Made by a program: the position numbers and the translations under genes | Shown: in pieces, positions 55,141-63,489 of the stretch | How the letters are laid out: the number at the start of each line of letters is the position of its first letter | Position numbering within the stretch: the first letter of the stretch is position 1 | DNA from: Roseiarcus sp963820775 | GTDB taxonomy: Bacteria; Pseudomonadota; Alphaproteobacteria; Rhizobiales; Beijerinckiaceae | Length of the DNA stretch: 64,000 nucleotides | Direction: 5' to 3' | Assembly (NCBI GenBank): GCA_963820775.1 | Contig: CAWGBF010000002.1 | Location: 306,661-370,660, forward strand | The notes under the pieces: model-generated | What the model was told of the DNA's origin: nothing | What the model saw: only the letters and a program-made list of their open reading frames with translations | Databases searched by the model: none

Positions 55141-56517
55141 TCACGGATGCACCGCCTCCACCTGCGGCGTCTCGAACGGCTTGGTCCTGTGGACGATATT
55201 TTGCCGGTAGAGGTCGGCGATTTCGTCCTCGGGCAGGCGGAGCAGCCTGGTCAGGACCTCGGTGGTGTCTTCGCCAATCGAAGCCGCGCCGCGCCAGATC
55301 CGGCCGGGCGTCAGCGACATTTTCGGTACCACGCCGAAGACACGGATCGGGACGCCCGACTGGCGGTCGAGCACCGGCACCGTCATCTCCCGCGCCTTAT
55401 AGTGCGGGTCCTCGTACTGGTTCTGCATATTGAAGACGCGGGCGCAGCCGATCTGCGCGGCGTTGAGCGCGGTTTCCACCTCCAGCGCGGTGTTTGCAGC
55501 GCAATATTCGCGAAGTTTGCGGTCCAGCTCGCGTCCCTTCTCCGAATTCACCGCCGCCGCATCGCGCGAACAGGCCTCGAAGCTGTACTCGTTCGGGTCG
55601 AGCCCGAGGAATTTCGGCACCCGCGCATAGATCGCGCCGCCGAGCGCGCCGATGAACACCCAGCCGTCCTTGCATTTGAAGGTGTCGTAGGGCTGGAAGC
55701 CGGGCGCCTTATTGCCGGTGTGTCCATAGGCGACGCCTTGTCCAGTGTAGAGCGGCATCGTGTTGCCCTGCGTCTGCGCGACCGCCTCGTATTGCGCGAG
55801 ATCGATCACCTGGCCACGCCCTGTCTTCTTCACCTCCCACAACGCCATCATCGTCGAGGCCCAGCCTGTCAACGCGGTGAGGTAATCGCCGGTAAACACC
55901 TTGGCGCGCTGCGGCGGGCCGCTGGGATCGCCGGTGACGTTCATCATGCCGCCGACGGCCTGCGCGAGCGCGTCATAGCCGGGGCGGCCGAGATAGGACG
56001 GCTCGCCATATTGGCCGTAGGTGCTGACGCGGACGATCACCAAGCTCGGATTGATCGCGAGCGCGAGTTCGTTGGTCAATCCGCAGCGCTCCATGGTGCC
56101 GGGCGCGGAGGATTCCATCCAAACGTCGGAGATCTTCCACAACGCCATCAGCAGTTCCACCCCGCGCCGATGCTTTAGGTTGAGCCCCATCGAAAGCTTG
56201 TTCTTAGCGACCTCGGCTTCGTCGGCGCCGTGTTCGCGGGGTCCTCGGGTCAGCAATGGCGCGGTAGTGCGGAACGTATCGCCGCCCTGGCGCTCGATAT
56301 GGATCACTTCGGCGCCGAACTCGGCAAGCTTGGTGCCGATGTAGGGCTGCGCGATCAGGACCCCGGTCCCGACGGCCCGGATGCCCTCCAGCGGGCCGAA
56401 CCTCGGCATGAGCGTCGGCGCCGCGGGCCGCTCCAGCTTCTTGATCCAGCCCGGTATCTCAAGGCGAAGTTCTTCTATTTGCGCTTCGTTTTTCAATATT
56501 TTTGGGTCGTGTTGCAT
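55141..56517 (-). CDS. CaiB/BaiF (family III) CoA-transferase
   Basis: 458 residues. Family features: GPLEGIRAVGTGVLIAQPYI, AEFGAEVIHIERQGGD, NKLSMGLNLKHRRGVELL, then GYDALAQAVGGMMNVTGDP and a GD motif (VFTGDYLTAL) where the catalytic Asp of formyl-CoA transferase and CaiB relatives lies. KTGRGQVIDLAQYEA and a C-terminal PEDEIADL are also typical. It moves CoA between acyl groups in the cytosol; substrate not deducible (oxalate/formyl, carnitine, succinyl types are all possible). It stands alone between the IS110 element and the arsenic island, with no acyl-CoA partner gene. Confidence 0.88.
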   Translation of the reverse strand: MQHDPKILKNEAQIEELRLEIPGWIKKLERPAAPTLMPRFGPLEGIRAVGTGVLIAQPYIGTKLAEFGAEVIHIERQGGDTFRTTAPLLTRGPREHGADEAEVAKNKLSMGLNLKHRRGVELLMALWKISDVWMESSAPGTMERCGLTNELALAINPSLVIVRVSTYGQYGEPSYLGRPGYDALAQAVGGMMNVTGDPSGPPQRAKVFTGDYLTALTGWASTMMALWEVKKTGRGQVIDLAQYEAVAQTQGNTMPLYTGQGVAYGHTGNKAPGFQPYDTFKCKDGWVFIGALGGAIYARVPKFLGLDPNEYSFEACSRDAAAVNSEKGRELDRKLREYCAANTALEVETALNAAQIGCARVFNMQNQYEDPHYKAREMTVPVLDRQSGVPIRVFGVVPKMSLTPGRIWRGAASIGEDTTEVLTRLLRLPEDEIADLYRQNIVHRTKPFETPQVEAVHP

Positions 56518-56721
56518 CTCGTCCCCCCTCCCGAATTCTCGCTATGACCGACCAACGCCGTCGCCGGCACCGGCAGGATAGTCGTTATTTCGACCGGCCG
56601 GCAACGGGAGAGCGCGCGAGCCCCGGCGGGAGACTAGCTGACCCGTGTCGCGAACTGCTCTAGCGGCGCTGTCACGCGAACTGAATTTGGCCGGACAAAG
56701 ATTGGAAAGCCCAGTTCGGAC

Positions 56722-56950
56722 TCAGACCGCGGTGGCGGCTCGCCACGTCCGGAAAGCTTCCGCGCGCAGGGTGCGGAGCGTGCGACGGGATGTGAGATAG
56801 CGCTGGACGTTGAAAGTGTTGTGGACCGCGGCGTGAATAGACAAGAAGCGCTGACCTGATCCGGGCGATCTGAAACGCTGCATCTTACGCTCGCGTCGTC
56901 GCGTCGGTTGACGCGAATTCTCGGCCCGATTGTTCTTGCGTAAGCCCCGC
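56722..56950 (-). pseudogene. IS6 transposase C-terminal fragment
   Basis: The minus strand reads GLRKNNRAENSRQPTRRRER, KMQRFRSPGSGQRFLSIHA and ends RTLRAEAFRTWRAATAV with the stop at 56722. This is the last 75 residues of an IS6-family transposase, including the catalytic Glu. No other part of the IS is seen. Closely related to the fragment at 43263-43640. The rest of 56518-57400 holds the upstream regions of the neighbouring genes and nothing else I can support. Confidence 0.7.
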
Positions 56951-57409
56951 TCGTGGACGCAGATCGCGAGTTTCCCCGCGGTGAACCTTTGGACAAATTG
57001 CCTGGCACAGCCGGGGTTGAGCTAAAACGCGCCGCGCAATTGGTGCGACGCTACGGCACGCTTGATGGGTCCTTGAGGCCGGTCTCTTTCAAACTCAGGC
57101 TGAGATGCTCCGACTCGATCGGTTGATCGCGACGACGGAGGCCTCAGCGCCGCTGCCCTCGCTCGCCGATCAGGAACGGACATGGGACTCAGCATCGAGC
57201 CTTGCCGGCGGTTGGGGACTAAAACAATTGGCCGACCGCTTGGCGGAGAAGGCATGACCGTTGTGGTCAGGAATGTCGCGGGAAATGGGTCTTGTCGTCC
57301 GACAATGGGCGGACGATAGGGCACCTCAAAGAGATCCGACACGTTTGTCGTGCTTCCGGGCAGAAATACGCAACCACATGTCGAAGCCATAGCCGCTTGC
57401 CAGTCTCCG

Positions 57410-57431
57410 TATATCTGGTAAGCTGGATATA
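57410..57431 (+). promoter_or_regulatory. Likely ArsR operator/promoter of the first ars operon
   Basis: TATATC (57410-57415) and GATATA (57426-57431) form an inverted repeat with a 10-base spacer that ends at the first base of the arsR start codon. A weak promoter (TTGCCA at 57397, TAAGCT at 57419) would start transcription almost at the ATG. Binding of ArsR here would block its own transcription. Confidence 0.5.
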
Positions 57432-57787
57432 TGGATGATACCGAGGTCATAGCCGCCATGGCCGCGCTCGCGCAATCGACACGGCTCCAGACCTTCCGTC
57501 TGCTCGTTGCCCGTGAGCCGGAAGGGGTGCCCGCCGGCGAGCTGGCGCGTCTTATCGAAGTCCCCCAGAACACGATGTCGGCGCACCTCGCCATTCTTGC
57601 CCGCGCGAAACTGATAGGCGGCGAGCGACAAAGTCGCTCAATCGTCTATCGCGCAAACCTCGATCGCTTCCGCGAGGTCGCGCTGTTTCTGCTCAAAGAC
57701 TGCTGTGGCGGACGCGCTGATCTGTGCGCTCCGCTGATCGCCGACCTGACCCCATGCTGCCCACCCAAGGAGGCTGCTCATGGCTGA
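57431..57787 (+). CDS. arsR: ArsR-family arsenite-responsive repressor
   Basis: 118 residues; winged helix-turn-helix with LAQSTRLQTFRLLVAREPEG at the start and VPQNTMSAHLAILARAKLIG as recognition region. The C-terminal segment KDCCGGRADLCAPL and CCPPKEA is cysteine-rich and probably binds As(III), as in the C-terminal-site type of ArsR; the classical CVC site in the recognition helix is absent. It starts the ars operon and overlaps arsC by 8 bp. No ribosome site is visible upstream of the ATG. Confidence 0.9.
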   Translation: MDDTEVIAAMAALAQSTRLQTFRLLVAREPEGVPAGELARLIEVPQNTMSAHLAILARAKLIGGERQSRSIVYRANLDRFREVALFLLKDCCGGRADLCAPLIADLTPCCPPKEAAHG

Positions 57788-58307
57788 CCCTATTTTCAAT
57801 GTCTTGTTCCTGTGTACCGGCAATAGCGCGCGCTCGATCCTCGCCGAAAGCATCCTTAGGAAAGAAGGGAGGGGGCGCTTCCGCGTCTTCTCGGCCGGAA
57901 GCCACCCCAAGGGCGCGGTCAATCCCTTCGCCCTCAAGGTGCTTGAAAGCTAGAAATATCCGACTGACGACCTGCGGTCGAAAAGCTGGGACGAATTTGC
58001 AGCGCCAGGCGCGCCCGTGATGGATTTCGTCTTCACGGTCTGCGATACCGCGGCCGCGGAGACCTGTCCCGTCTGGCCTGGCCAGCCCATGACCGCCCAT
58101 TGGGGTATTGAAGATCCCGCTGTCGTCGAGGGAACGGATATCCAGAAGGAAGCCGGGTTCGTATTGGCGACGCGTTACCTTAGAAATCGGATTTCCATTT
58201 TCGCGAACCTGCCGATCCGAAGCCTCGACCGGATGGCGCTGAACGCGAAGCTGCGCGAGATCGGGCAGCTCGAAGGCGCGACAAGGCCAAGACCGCAGGT
58301 CGCATGA
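57780..58307 (+). pseudogene. arsC: Arsenate reductase, thioredoxin/LMW-phosphatase type, amber codon
   Basis: Frame from ATG 57780: NVLFLCTGNSARSILAES with the CX5R active loop (Cys at about 12), then ALKVLES, TAG at 57951-57953 (codon 58), and in the same frame KYPTDDLRSKSWDEFAAPGA and VFTVCDTAAAETCPVWPGQP to the stop at 58307. Related proteins have Met-Gly or similar at the TAG position, so it looks like a point mutation in an otherwise normal 175-residue enzyme. The truncated 57-residue product keeps the loop but not the second and third Cys. Suppression or a sequencing error are alternatives. Confidence 0.82.
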
Positions 58308-58732
58308 TGGATGTCATCATCTATCACAATCCGGCATGCGGAACGTCGCGCAACGTGCTTGCGATGATCCGCAATTCGGGGGTCGAGCCGCACATCATCG
58401 AATATCTGAAGTGTCCGCCGACGCGATTGCTGCTCACCCAATTGCTCGCTCGCGCGGGCCTGACAGTCCGCCAAGTCTTGCGCGAGAAGGGAACGCCGTA
58501 TCACGATCTCGGCCTCGGCAATTTGTCTCTCTCGGATGACGCGCTGCTCGACGCGATTGGAGCGCATCCGATCTTAATCAATCGTCCGCTGGTCGTGACG
58601 GCTCAGGGGGTGCGCCTCTGTCGCCCCTCCGAATTGGTTATCGACTTACTGCCACCGCAGCGCGGACGGTTCATCAAGGAAGATGGTGAGCGCGTGGTCG
58701 ACGATGCTGGGCGGCCCGTGGCGAGCGTGTGA
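58304..58732 (+). CDS. arsC: Arsenate reductase, glutaredoxin type
   Basis: 142 residues from the ATG at 58304 (overlaps the previous stop as ATGA; second ATG directly follows). YHNPACGTSRNVLAMIRNSG contains the catalytic Cys at about 12. VRQVLREKGTPYHDLGL and HPILINRPLVVTAQGVRLCRP are typical, with the Arg residues that hold arsenate. It reduces As(V) to As(III) with glutaredoxin and glutathione. It is coupled to aqpS by a GTGA overlap. This intact gene may cover for the interrupted first arsC. Confidence 0.92.
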   Translation: MMDVIIYHNPACGTSRNVLAMIRNSGVEPHIIEYLKCPPTRLLLTQLLARAGLTVRQVLREKGTPYHDLGLGNLSLSDDALLDAIGAHPILINRPLVVTAQGVRLCRPSELVIDLLPPQRGRFIKEDGERVVDDAGRPVASV

Positions 58733-59427
58733 TATTTTCTCTCACAAAAAGGCTGGCGGCTGAATGTCTTGGAACCGGCCTCCTTGTGACGACGGTTGTA
58801 GGCTCGGGCATAATGGGAGAGCGGCTCGCTGGCGGCAATGTCGCTCTCGCCTTGCTCGGCAACACGCTTCCGACCGGAGCCATCTTGGTCGTGCTGATCT
58901 TGGCGTTAGGACCGATCTCTGGCGCGCATTTCAATCCGGCCGTATCGCTGGTGATGAGCCTGCGCAAAGACCACCCGTGGCGAGAATTCTTTCCATACGC
59001 AGGCGCGCAAATTGCTGGCGGTTGCATTGGGACTCTAGTCGCGCACGGAATGTTCGAGTTGCCTTTGCTCGAGCTTGCGATCAAAGCGCGCACGGGCCCC
59101 GCGCAATGGTTCGCGGAATTTGTCGCCACCTTTGGTCTCATCGTCACCATTCTCGCCGTGTCGCGTTTCAAGAGCGAGGCAATTCCCGTCGCGGTCGGTC
59201 TCTATATAACGGCGGCTTATTGGTTCACCGCATCGACCTCGTTCGCCAATCCTGCCGTCACGATCGCCCGCGCGCTGACGAACAGTTTTTCGGGGATCGC
59301 GCCAGCCGACGTGCCGATGTTCATTGTCGCACAGTTCGTCGGCGCGTTGGCGGGGCTCGGCGTCATGAGCTGGTTTTTCAGCGCGTCAGGGGTTCCCGAG
59401 CGTCCGGCGCCGTTGGAGCGGACCTAG
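58729..59427 (+). CDS. aqpS: Aquaglyceroporin-type arsenite channel
   Basis: 232 residues from a GTG at 58729. Six hydrophobic segments and both NPA loops: SGAHFNPAVSLVMS (about 62-75) and SFANPAVTIARALTNS (about 178-193). Selectivity Arg follows as expected. In Sinorhizobium-type operons AqpS lets As(III), formed inside by ArsC, flow out of the cell. Here no arsB or acr3 pump is in the window, so the channel is the only visible export route. Confidence 0.9.
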   Translation: MIFSLTKRLAAECLGTGLLVTTVVGSGIMGERLAGGNVALALLGNTLPTGAILVVLILALGPISGAHFNPAVSLVMSLRKDHPWREFFPYAGAQIAGGCIGTLVAHGMFELPLLELAIKARTGPAQWFAEFVATFGLIVTILAVSRFKSEAIPVAVGLYITAAYWFTASTSFANPAVTIARALTNSFSGIAPADVPMFIVAQFVGALAGLGVMSWFFSASGVPERPAPLERT

Positions 59428-59798
59428 TGCGCTGGGCGCTGTGGTCGACCTCAGCGCTTTTATTGGCGACTGTGTCCTTTGCCGCCGGCAGGTTCTCCAG
59501 CTTTCGCCCTCTTCCGGAGATCGTTGCAACGTTGCCGGGCGACGAATCCGACTTTAGCCGCGAATTCGATGGCCGCATTCGCGAGCGCTTCCCGATCGGG
59601 TCGAGCGAGGACAAGTTGCTCGCTTTCCTCGCAAATGAAAATTTTTTTCCCGATTGGCGGCGTCGCGATAATCCCAACTCAAGCTTCTTCGTTCAAAGCG
59701 GACTCATCTGCCAGAAAATCGTTCGTGTGTTCTGGCGCGCCGACGCGGGCGGGGTTCTCACGGACGTCCGGGGCTCATACGAAAGCCAGTGCATATGA
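59427..59798 (+). CDS. Small conserved hypothetical protein in the ars operon
   Basis: 123 residues from a GTG that overlaps the aqpS stop (TAGTG). N-terminal hydrophobic segment WALWSTSALLLATVSFAAGR is a signal anchor or signal peptide. The mature domain has RERFPIGSSEDKLLAFLANE and VFWRADAGGVLTDVRGSYES, reminiscent of small periplasmic proteins with a SmpA/OmlA-like pattern (G-S-KLL-FL). Function in arsenic handling unknown. Overlap shows it is co-translated with aqpS. Confidence 0.6.
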   Translation: MRWALWSTSALLLATVSFAAGRFSSFRPLPEIVATLPGDESDFSREFDGRIRERFPIGSSEDKLLAFLANENFFPDWRRRDNPNSSFFVQSGLICQKIVRVFWRADAGGVLTDVRGSYESQCI

Positions 59799-59922
59799 CC
59801 GCGTTCTCGCGAAGTCGAAAGCTCGGTCGTCGCGACTGGGCGCCTCGCCACGACGAGCACAAAGGGTCTCGAATACCAGCCCCTTTGCAATGCTTCGTAG
59901 AACATCGCTTTCGGAGTTGGTC

Positions 59923-61287
59923 ATGCACTTAGTCGTCATTGGCGGAAGCGACGCCGGAATAAGCGCCGCGCTCCGCGCCCAGGAGCTGGAGCCTGGCGCC
60001 GAAATCACGGTCCTGGTTGCGGACGATTATCCCAACTTCAGCATATGCGGTCTGCCTTATTTTCTCAGCGGCGAAACGCCCGACTGGCGTGCTCTTGCTC
60101 ATCGCTCCGAGTTTCCAGGTTTAAACATTCTACGACGACACCTGGCTCGGCGAATCGACGCCTCAGACAAAACCATTTCATGTGTACACGCCGGAACGGA
60201 GAAGACGGTGCGCTATGATCGCTTGGTCATCGCGACCGGCGCCAAGCCGGTCAGACCAGATCTCCCCGGAACCAAACACGAGGGTGTGTTTCTGCTGCAT
60301 ACGATGGATGACAGTTTCGCGGTCCATCGATACCTGATGGAGCGAAATCCGCGGGCGGCGGTCCTCGTCGGCGCGGGCTACATAGGCCTTGAGATGGCCG
60401 ATGCTCTGACTCAGCGCGGCCTTGAGGTGACGCTGCTCTGCAGGCCGGACACGGTGCTGCCTACAGTCGACCCAGTGCTCGGCGGCTTGGTCCAAGAAGA
60501 ATTGGAACGCCACGGTGTTCGGGTCCTGACCGGCGTCAGCGCGGCAGAGATAAATCAAACTGAACCCGGGCACCCATCGAGGCTCTCAGTTCTGGACTCC
60601 GCCGGCGCCAAGCACGAAGCGGACCTCGTGCTTCTTGCGGTCGGCGCTCGCCCGGACAGTGAACTTGCAGAACAGGCCGGGGCGAAGGTTGGCGCTCAGG
60701 GCGCCATTGTCGTCACGAGGCAAATGCGCACGAACTTGGCCGACCTATTTGCTGCGGGCGACTGCGTCGAGACCTATCACCGCCTGCTTGATGTTCCGAC
60801 CTACATCTCGCTGGGAACGATCGCGCACAAACAGGGGCGGGTTGCCGGCGAAAATGCGATTGGCGGCAACCGGATATTCGCGGGCGCGCTGGGAACGCAG
60901 AGCCTGAAGGTGTTCGACTTGGCGATCGCGCGCACCGGCCTTAGCGAGCGAGACGCACGGGAGGCAGGGTTCGACCCGGTAACTACAGGATTCGAAGCCA
61001 ACGACCATAAAGCCTATTACCCCGGCGCGGTGCCGCTTCGAATCCGCCTGACAGGGGATCGGCGAACTGGCCGGCTGCTGGGCGGTCAAATCCTGGGCAA
61101 TCGGAAAGCAGAGATATCGAAACGGATCGACATCATCGCTACCGCGATATTTCAAGACGCGAGCGTCGACTATCTCAACGATCTCGATCTTAGCTACACT
61201 CCGCCGTTCAGCAGCCCATGGGATCCGGTCCAGATGGCGGCCCAGGCTTGGTGCTCGAAACTCCCCCAGCTCGTTGGTTCGATCTAA
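59923..61287 (+). CDS. FAD-dependent pyridine nucleotide-disulfide oxidoreductase
   Basis: 454 residues from the ATG at 59923 (MHLVVIGGSDAGISAALRAQ). FAD-binding Rossmann motif GGSDAGISAA at about 7-16. The single active Cys 42 lies in SICGLPYFLSGE, as in CoA-disulfide reductase and NADH oxidases. NAD-binding AVLVGAGYIGLEMADAL is at about 144-160, FAD motif LADLFAAGDCVE near 270, and the dimerisation domain at the C-terminus. A thiol or persulfide reductase role fits; relatives are recurrent in proteobacterial ars operons, perhaps supplying reduced thiols. It begins 124 bp after the previous gene. Confidence 0.88.
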   Translation: MHLVVIGGSDAGISAALRAQELEPGAEITVLVADDYPNFSICGLPYFLSGETPDWRALAHRSEFPGLNILRRHLARRIDASDKTISCVHAGTEKTVRYDRLVIATGAKPVRPDLPGTKHEGVFLLHTMDDSFAVHRYLMERNPRAAVLVGAGYIGLEMADALTQRGLEVTLLCRPDTVLPTVDPVLGGLVQEELERHGVRVLTGVSAAEINQTEPGHPSRLSVLDSAGAKHEADLVLLAVGARPDSELAEQAGAKVGAQGAIVVTRQMRTNLADLFAAGDCVETYHRLLDVPTYISLGTIAHKQGRVAGENAIGGNRIFAGALGTQSLKVFDLAIARTGLSERDAREAGFDPVTTGFEANDHKAYYPGAVPLRIRLTGDRRTGRLLGGQILGNRKAEISKRIDIIATAIFQDASVDYLNDLDLSYTPPFSSPWDPVQMAAQAWCSKLPQLVGSI

Positions 61288-61328
61288 TCGGGACAAGCGA
61301 TCGTCAACTGAACTCATAAGAGGCAGCC

Positions 61329-62312
61329 ATGAAAACCTTGAGCTTTGCATCGTCCGTCTTGATTGGTGTGACACTGGTGACTGGGGCCTACGCGCTCGAC
61401 GTTGATCCGCAGATTCCGGCGTACAAGCCCGTAGAGACCAGGAGCGCCGATATCAAATCGGTTGGCTCTGACACCATGGGTGATCTCATGCGCAACTGGG
61501 CAGCTCAATTCACCAAGTTGAACCCAGCAGTGAAGATCGAAGTGGAGAGCAAAGGGTCATCCACAGCGCCTGCTGCGTTGATCGACGGCGCGTCACAGCT
61601 CGGCGCGATGTCGCGCCCGATGCGAAGCGACGAGTACGAGCCTTTCGAGAAAAAATACGGCTACCATCCAGCTTCTTTTCCAGTCGCGCTCGATGCGCTC
61701 GCGGTCTATGTAAACAAGGACAATCCAATCGAATGCCTGACCATCGAGCAGTTGGATCAGATTTTTTCCAAGACCCACCTCTATAGCGGCGGAAAGAATG
61801 TGATCACGTGGGGGGAGGCTGGACTGACCGGCGAATGGGCGGCGCACCCGATTTCGCTTTTTGGACGAAATTCGGCTTCGGGCACTTATGACACTTTTGT
61901 AAACGCGGTTCTCCACCGGGGAGAATTCAAGGACGAGCTCAAGGAGCAGCCGGGGTCCGCCGAGGTCGTTAAAATGGTCGCCGACGACAAATACGCCATC
62001 GGATACTCCGGGATTGGGTACCTGAGGGACGGAGTGAGAACTGTACCTCTCGCGGCGGTGTCGGGCGATAAGTGTTACGACACGTCGCCGGCATCGACCT
62101 ACTCGGGTAATTATCCTCTTTCACGCTATCTGCGTATTTATCTCAATAAAGCGCCGAGCAAGCCACTTGATCCCGTGATACTGGAATTCGTCAAATACGT
62201 CTTATCGCGGGACGGGCAGACAGATACGGTCAACAGCGGCTTTTATCCGATAACCGAACCGATCCGAGCGAAAGCCCTCACGACGCTCGGCATCTCAAAC
62301 GATTCGAACTGA
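61329..62312 (+). CDS. PstS-like phosphate/oxyanion-binding protein
   Basis: 327 residues; signal peptide about 1-22 (ASSVLIGVTLVTGAYA). Type II periplasmic-binding fold of the PstS class: KSVGSDTMGDLMRNW (anion-binding loop), VESKGSSTAPAALIDG, LGAMSRPM and SLFGRNSASGTYDTF, with the usual Ser/Thr anion ligands. No pstCAB genes follow. Such stand-alone PstS copies in arsenic islands may bind phosphate or arsenate in the periplasm, favouring phosphate uptake or arsenate sensing; which one is open. It starts 41 bp after the oxidoreductase and probably ends the first operon. Confidence 0.88.
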   Translation: MKTLSFASSVLIGVTLVTGAYALDVDPQIPAYKPVETRSADIKSVGSDTMGDLMRNWAAQFTKLNPAVKIEVESKGSSTAPAALIDGASQLGAMSRPMRSDEYEPFEKKYGYHPASFPVALDALAVYVNKDNPIECLTIEQLDQIFSKTHLYSGGKNVITWGEAGLTGEWAAHPISLFGRNSASGTYDTFVNAVLHRGEFKDELKEQPGSAEVVKMVADDKYAIGYSGIGYLRDGVRTVPLAAVSGDKCYDTSPASTYSGNYPLSRYLRIYLNKAPSKPLDPVILEFVKYVLSRDGQTDTVNSGFYPITEPIRAKALTTLGISNDSN

Positions 62313-62493
62313 AGGGATTGGTTCGGAAGCGGCGCTCGCACCTCAGCTGTACTACGGCGGTCAACGCTTCCACGCGAAATTCGGGAGGGGAGAACGAAGG
62401 CCTGCCGCTCTTAGCAGTATTGATGAAAAGCTCAGCTCGAACCAAAACCTTGTCTACGTAGGCGACTTTTAGGCTGGCTTAAGACGATACCTA

Positions 62494-62547
62494 ATTTCGA
62501 ACATTATCGAAATATTGTTTGACGTTCGTCGCGCCACGGGTTATTGA
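62494..62547 (+). promoter_or_regulatory. Promoter/operator of arsH
   Basis: Inverted repeat ATTTCG (62494-62499) / CGAAAT (62508-62513), spacer 8. It is followed by a sigma70-like promoter TTGACG (62519-62524), 17-base spacer, TATTGA (62542-62547). Transcription would start about 62554, two bases before the arsH ATG at 62556, and no ribosome site is present, so the mRNA is probably leaderless. Confidence 0.5.
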
Positions 62548-62555
62548 CTATTTCC

Positions 62556-63389
62556 ATGAAAGTCGAAAAAGCTGCAAAACAACTCGAAGCGCTCGCCCCG
62601 AAGCCAGAACCGGCGACCCATGCGCCGTGCTGCGGGATTGAAGCGGCGGGGAAGGATCGCATAACGCGGGTGCGGGAACTGCCGGACCCTGACCATCTGC
62701 CTGCGCTCGATCCGCGCTATGCGATAGAACGCCCAGCGCTTGACCTCGGGCCGCTCGATCATCCGCCGCGCATCCTGTTGCTCTACGGCTCGCTGCGAAG
62801 CGTGTCCTACTCGCGGGCGGCCGTCGAGGAAGCGGCGCGGCTGCTGCGGTTCTTCGGCGCTGAACCGCGCATCTTCGATCCTTCGGACCTGCCCTTTCCC
62901 GATCAGGAGAACGGCGACAAACACCCGGCCGTGCAGGAACTGCGCGAACTGTCGATCTGGTCCGAGGGGCAAGTTTGGTGCAGCCCGGAACGGCACGGCC
63001 AAATTACCGGGCTGATGAAGGCCCAGATTGACCACTTGCCGCTTGCGCTCGGCGGCGTGAGGCCGACGCAAGGACGGACGCTTGCCGTCATGCAGGTGTC
63101 GGGTGGATCGCAATCCTTCAATGCCGTGAACACGCTGCGCCTGCTCGGCCGGTGGATGCGCATGGTCACGATCCCGAACCAGTCGAGCGTGGCGAAGGCC
63201 TACGATGAATTCAAGGGCGGCCGGATGAAGCCGTCCGCCTACTATGACCGGATTGTCGATGTCATGGAGGAGCTGGTGCGCTTCACGGTGCTGACGCGCC
63301 CGCATGTCGCGCAACTGACGGACCGCTACTCTGAAAGGAAAGAGGATGCGGCGAAGCTGGAGGTCAGGACGAGGATCAGCGCAATCTAG
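62556..63389 (+). CDS. arsH: ArsH NADPH-FMN oxidoreductase with ArsR-like leader
   Basis: 277 residues from the ATG at 62556. Flavodoxin-like core: RILLLYGSLRSVSYSRAAVE with the FMN phosphate loop (GSLRSVSYSR), WSEGQVWCSPERHGQITGLMK, LAVMQVSGGSQSFNAVNTLR and YYDRIVDVMEELVRFT, all ArsH signatures. It oxidises trivalent organoarsenicals with NADPH. The first 13 residues (MKVEKAAKQLEAL) are nearly the same as the start of the neighbouring ArsR (MKIEKAAKQLEAL), and the DNA around the start is duplicated too. An HAPCC pair follows at about residue 25. The start at TTG 62544 is possible but less likely. Confidence 0.9.
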   Translation: MKVEKAAKQLEALAPKPEPATHAPCCGIEAAGKDRITRVRELPDPDHLPALDPRYAIERPALDLGPLDHPPRILLLYGSLRSVSYSRAAVEEAARLLRFFGAEPRIFDPSDLPFPDQENGDKHPAVQELRELSIWSEGQVWCSPERHGQITGLMKAQIDHLPLALGGVRPTQGRTLAVMQVSGGSQSFNAVNTLRLLGRWMRMVTIPNQSSVAKAYDEFKGGRMKPSAYYDRIVDVMEELVRFTVLTRPHVAQLTDRYSERKEDAAKLEVRTRISAI

Positions 63390-63416
63390 AACGCGGCGGA
63401 AACGAGGGGCGCATAA

Positions 63417-63489
63417 TTTCGATCTTCATGGAAATAGTTGTTTACTCCGGTCAATTGCGAGCTTATAGCTATTTCCATGAAGATCGAAA
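63417..63489 (+). promoter_or_regulatory. 21-bp perfect inverted repeat and promoter at arsR2
   Basis: 63417-63437 and 63469-63489 are exact inverted copies of each other (arms 21 bp, loop 31 bp). The right arm contains the arsR start codon (63477). Between the arms lie TTTACT (63441-63446), a 17-base spacer and TATAGC (63464-63469), which would start transcription at about 63476, again leaderless. The structure can serve as ArsR operator. Confidence 0.6.
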
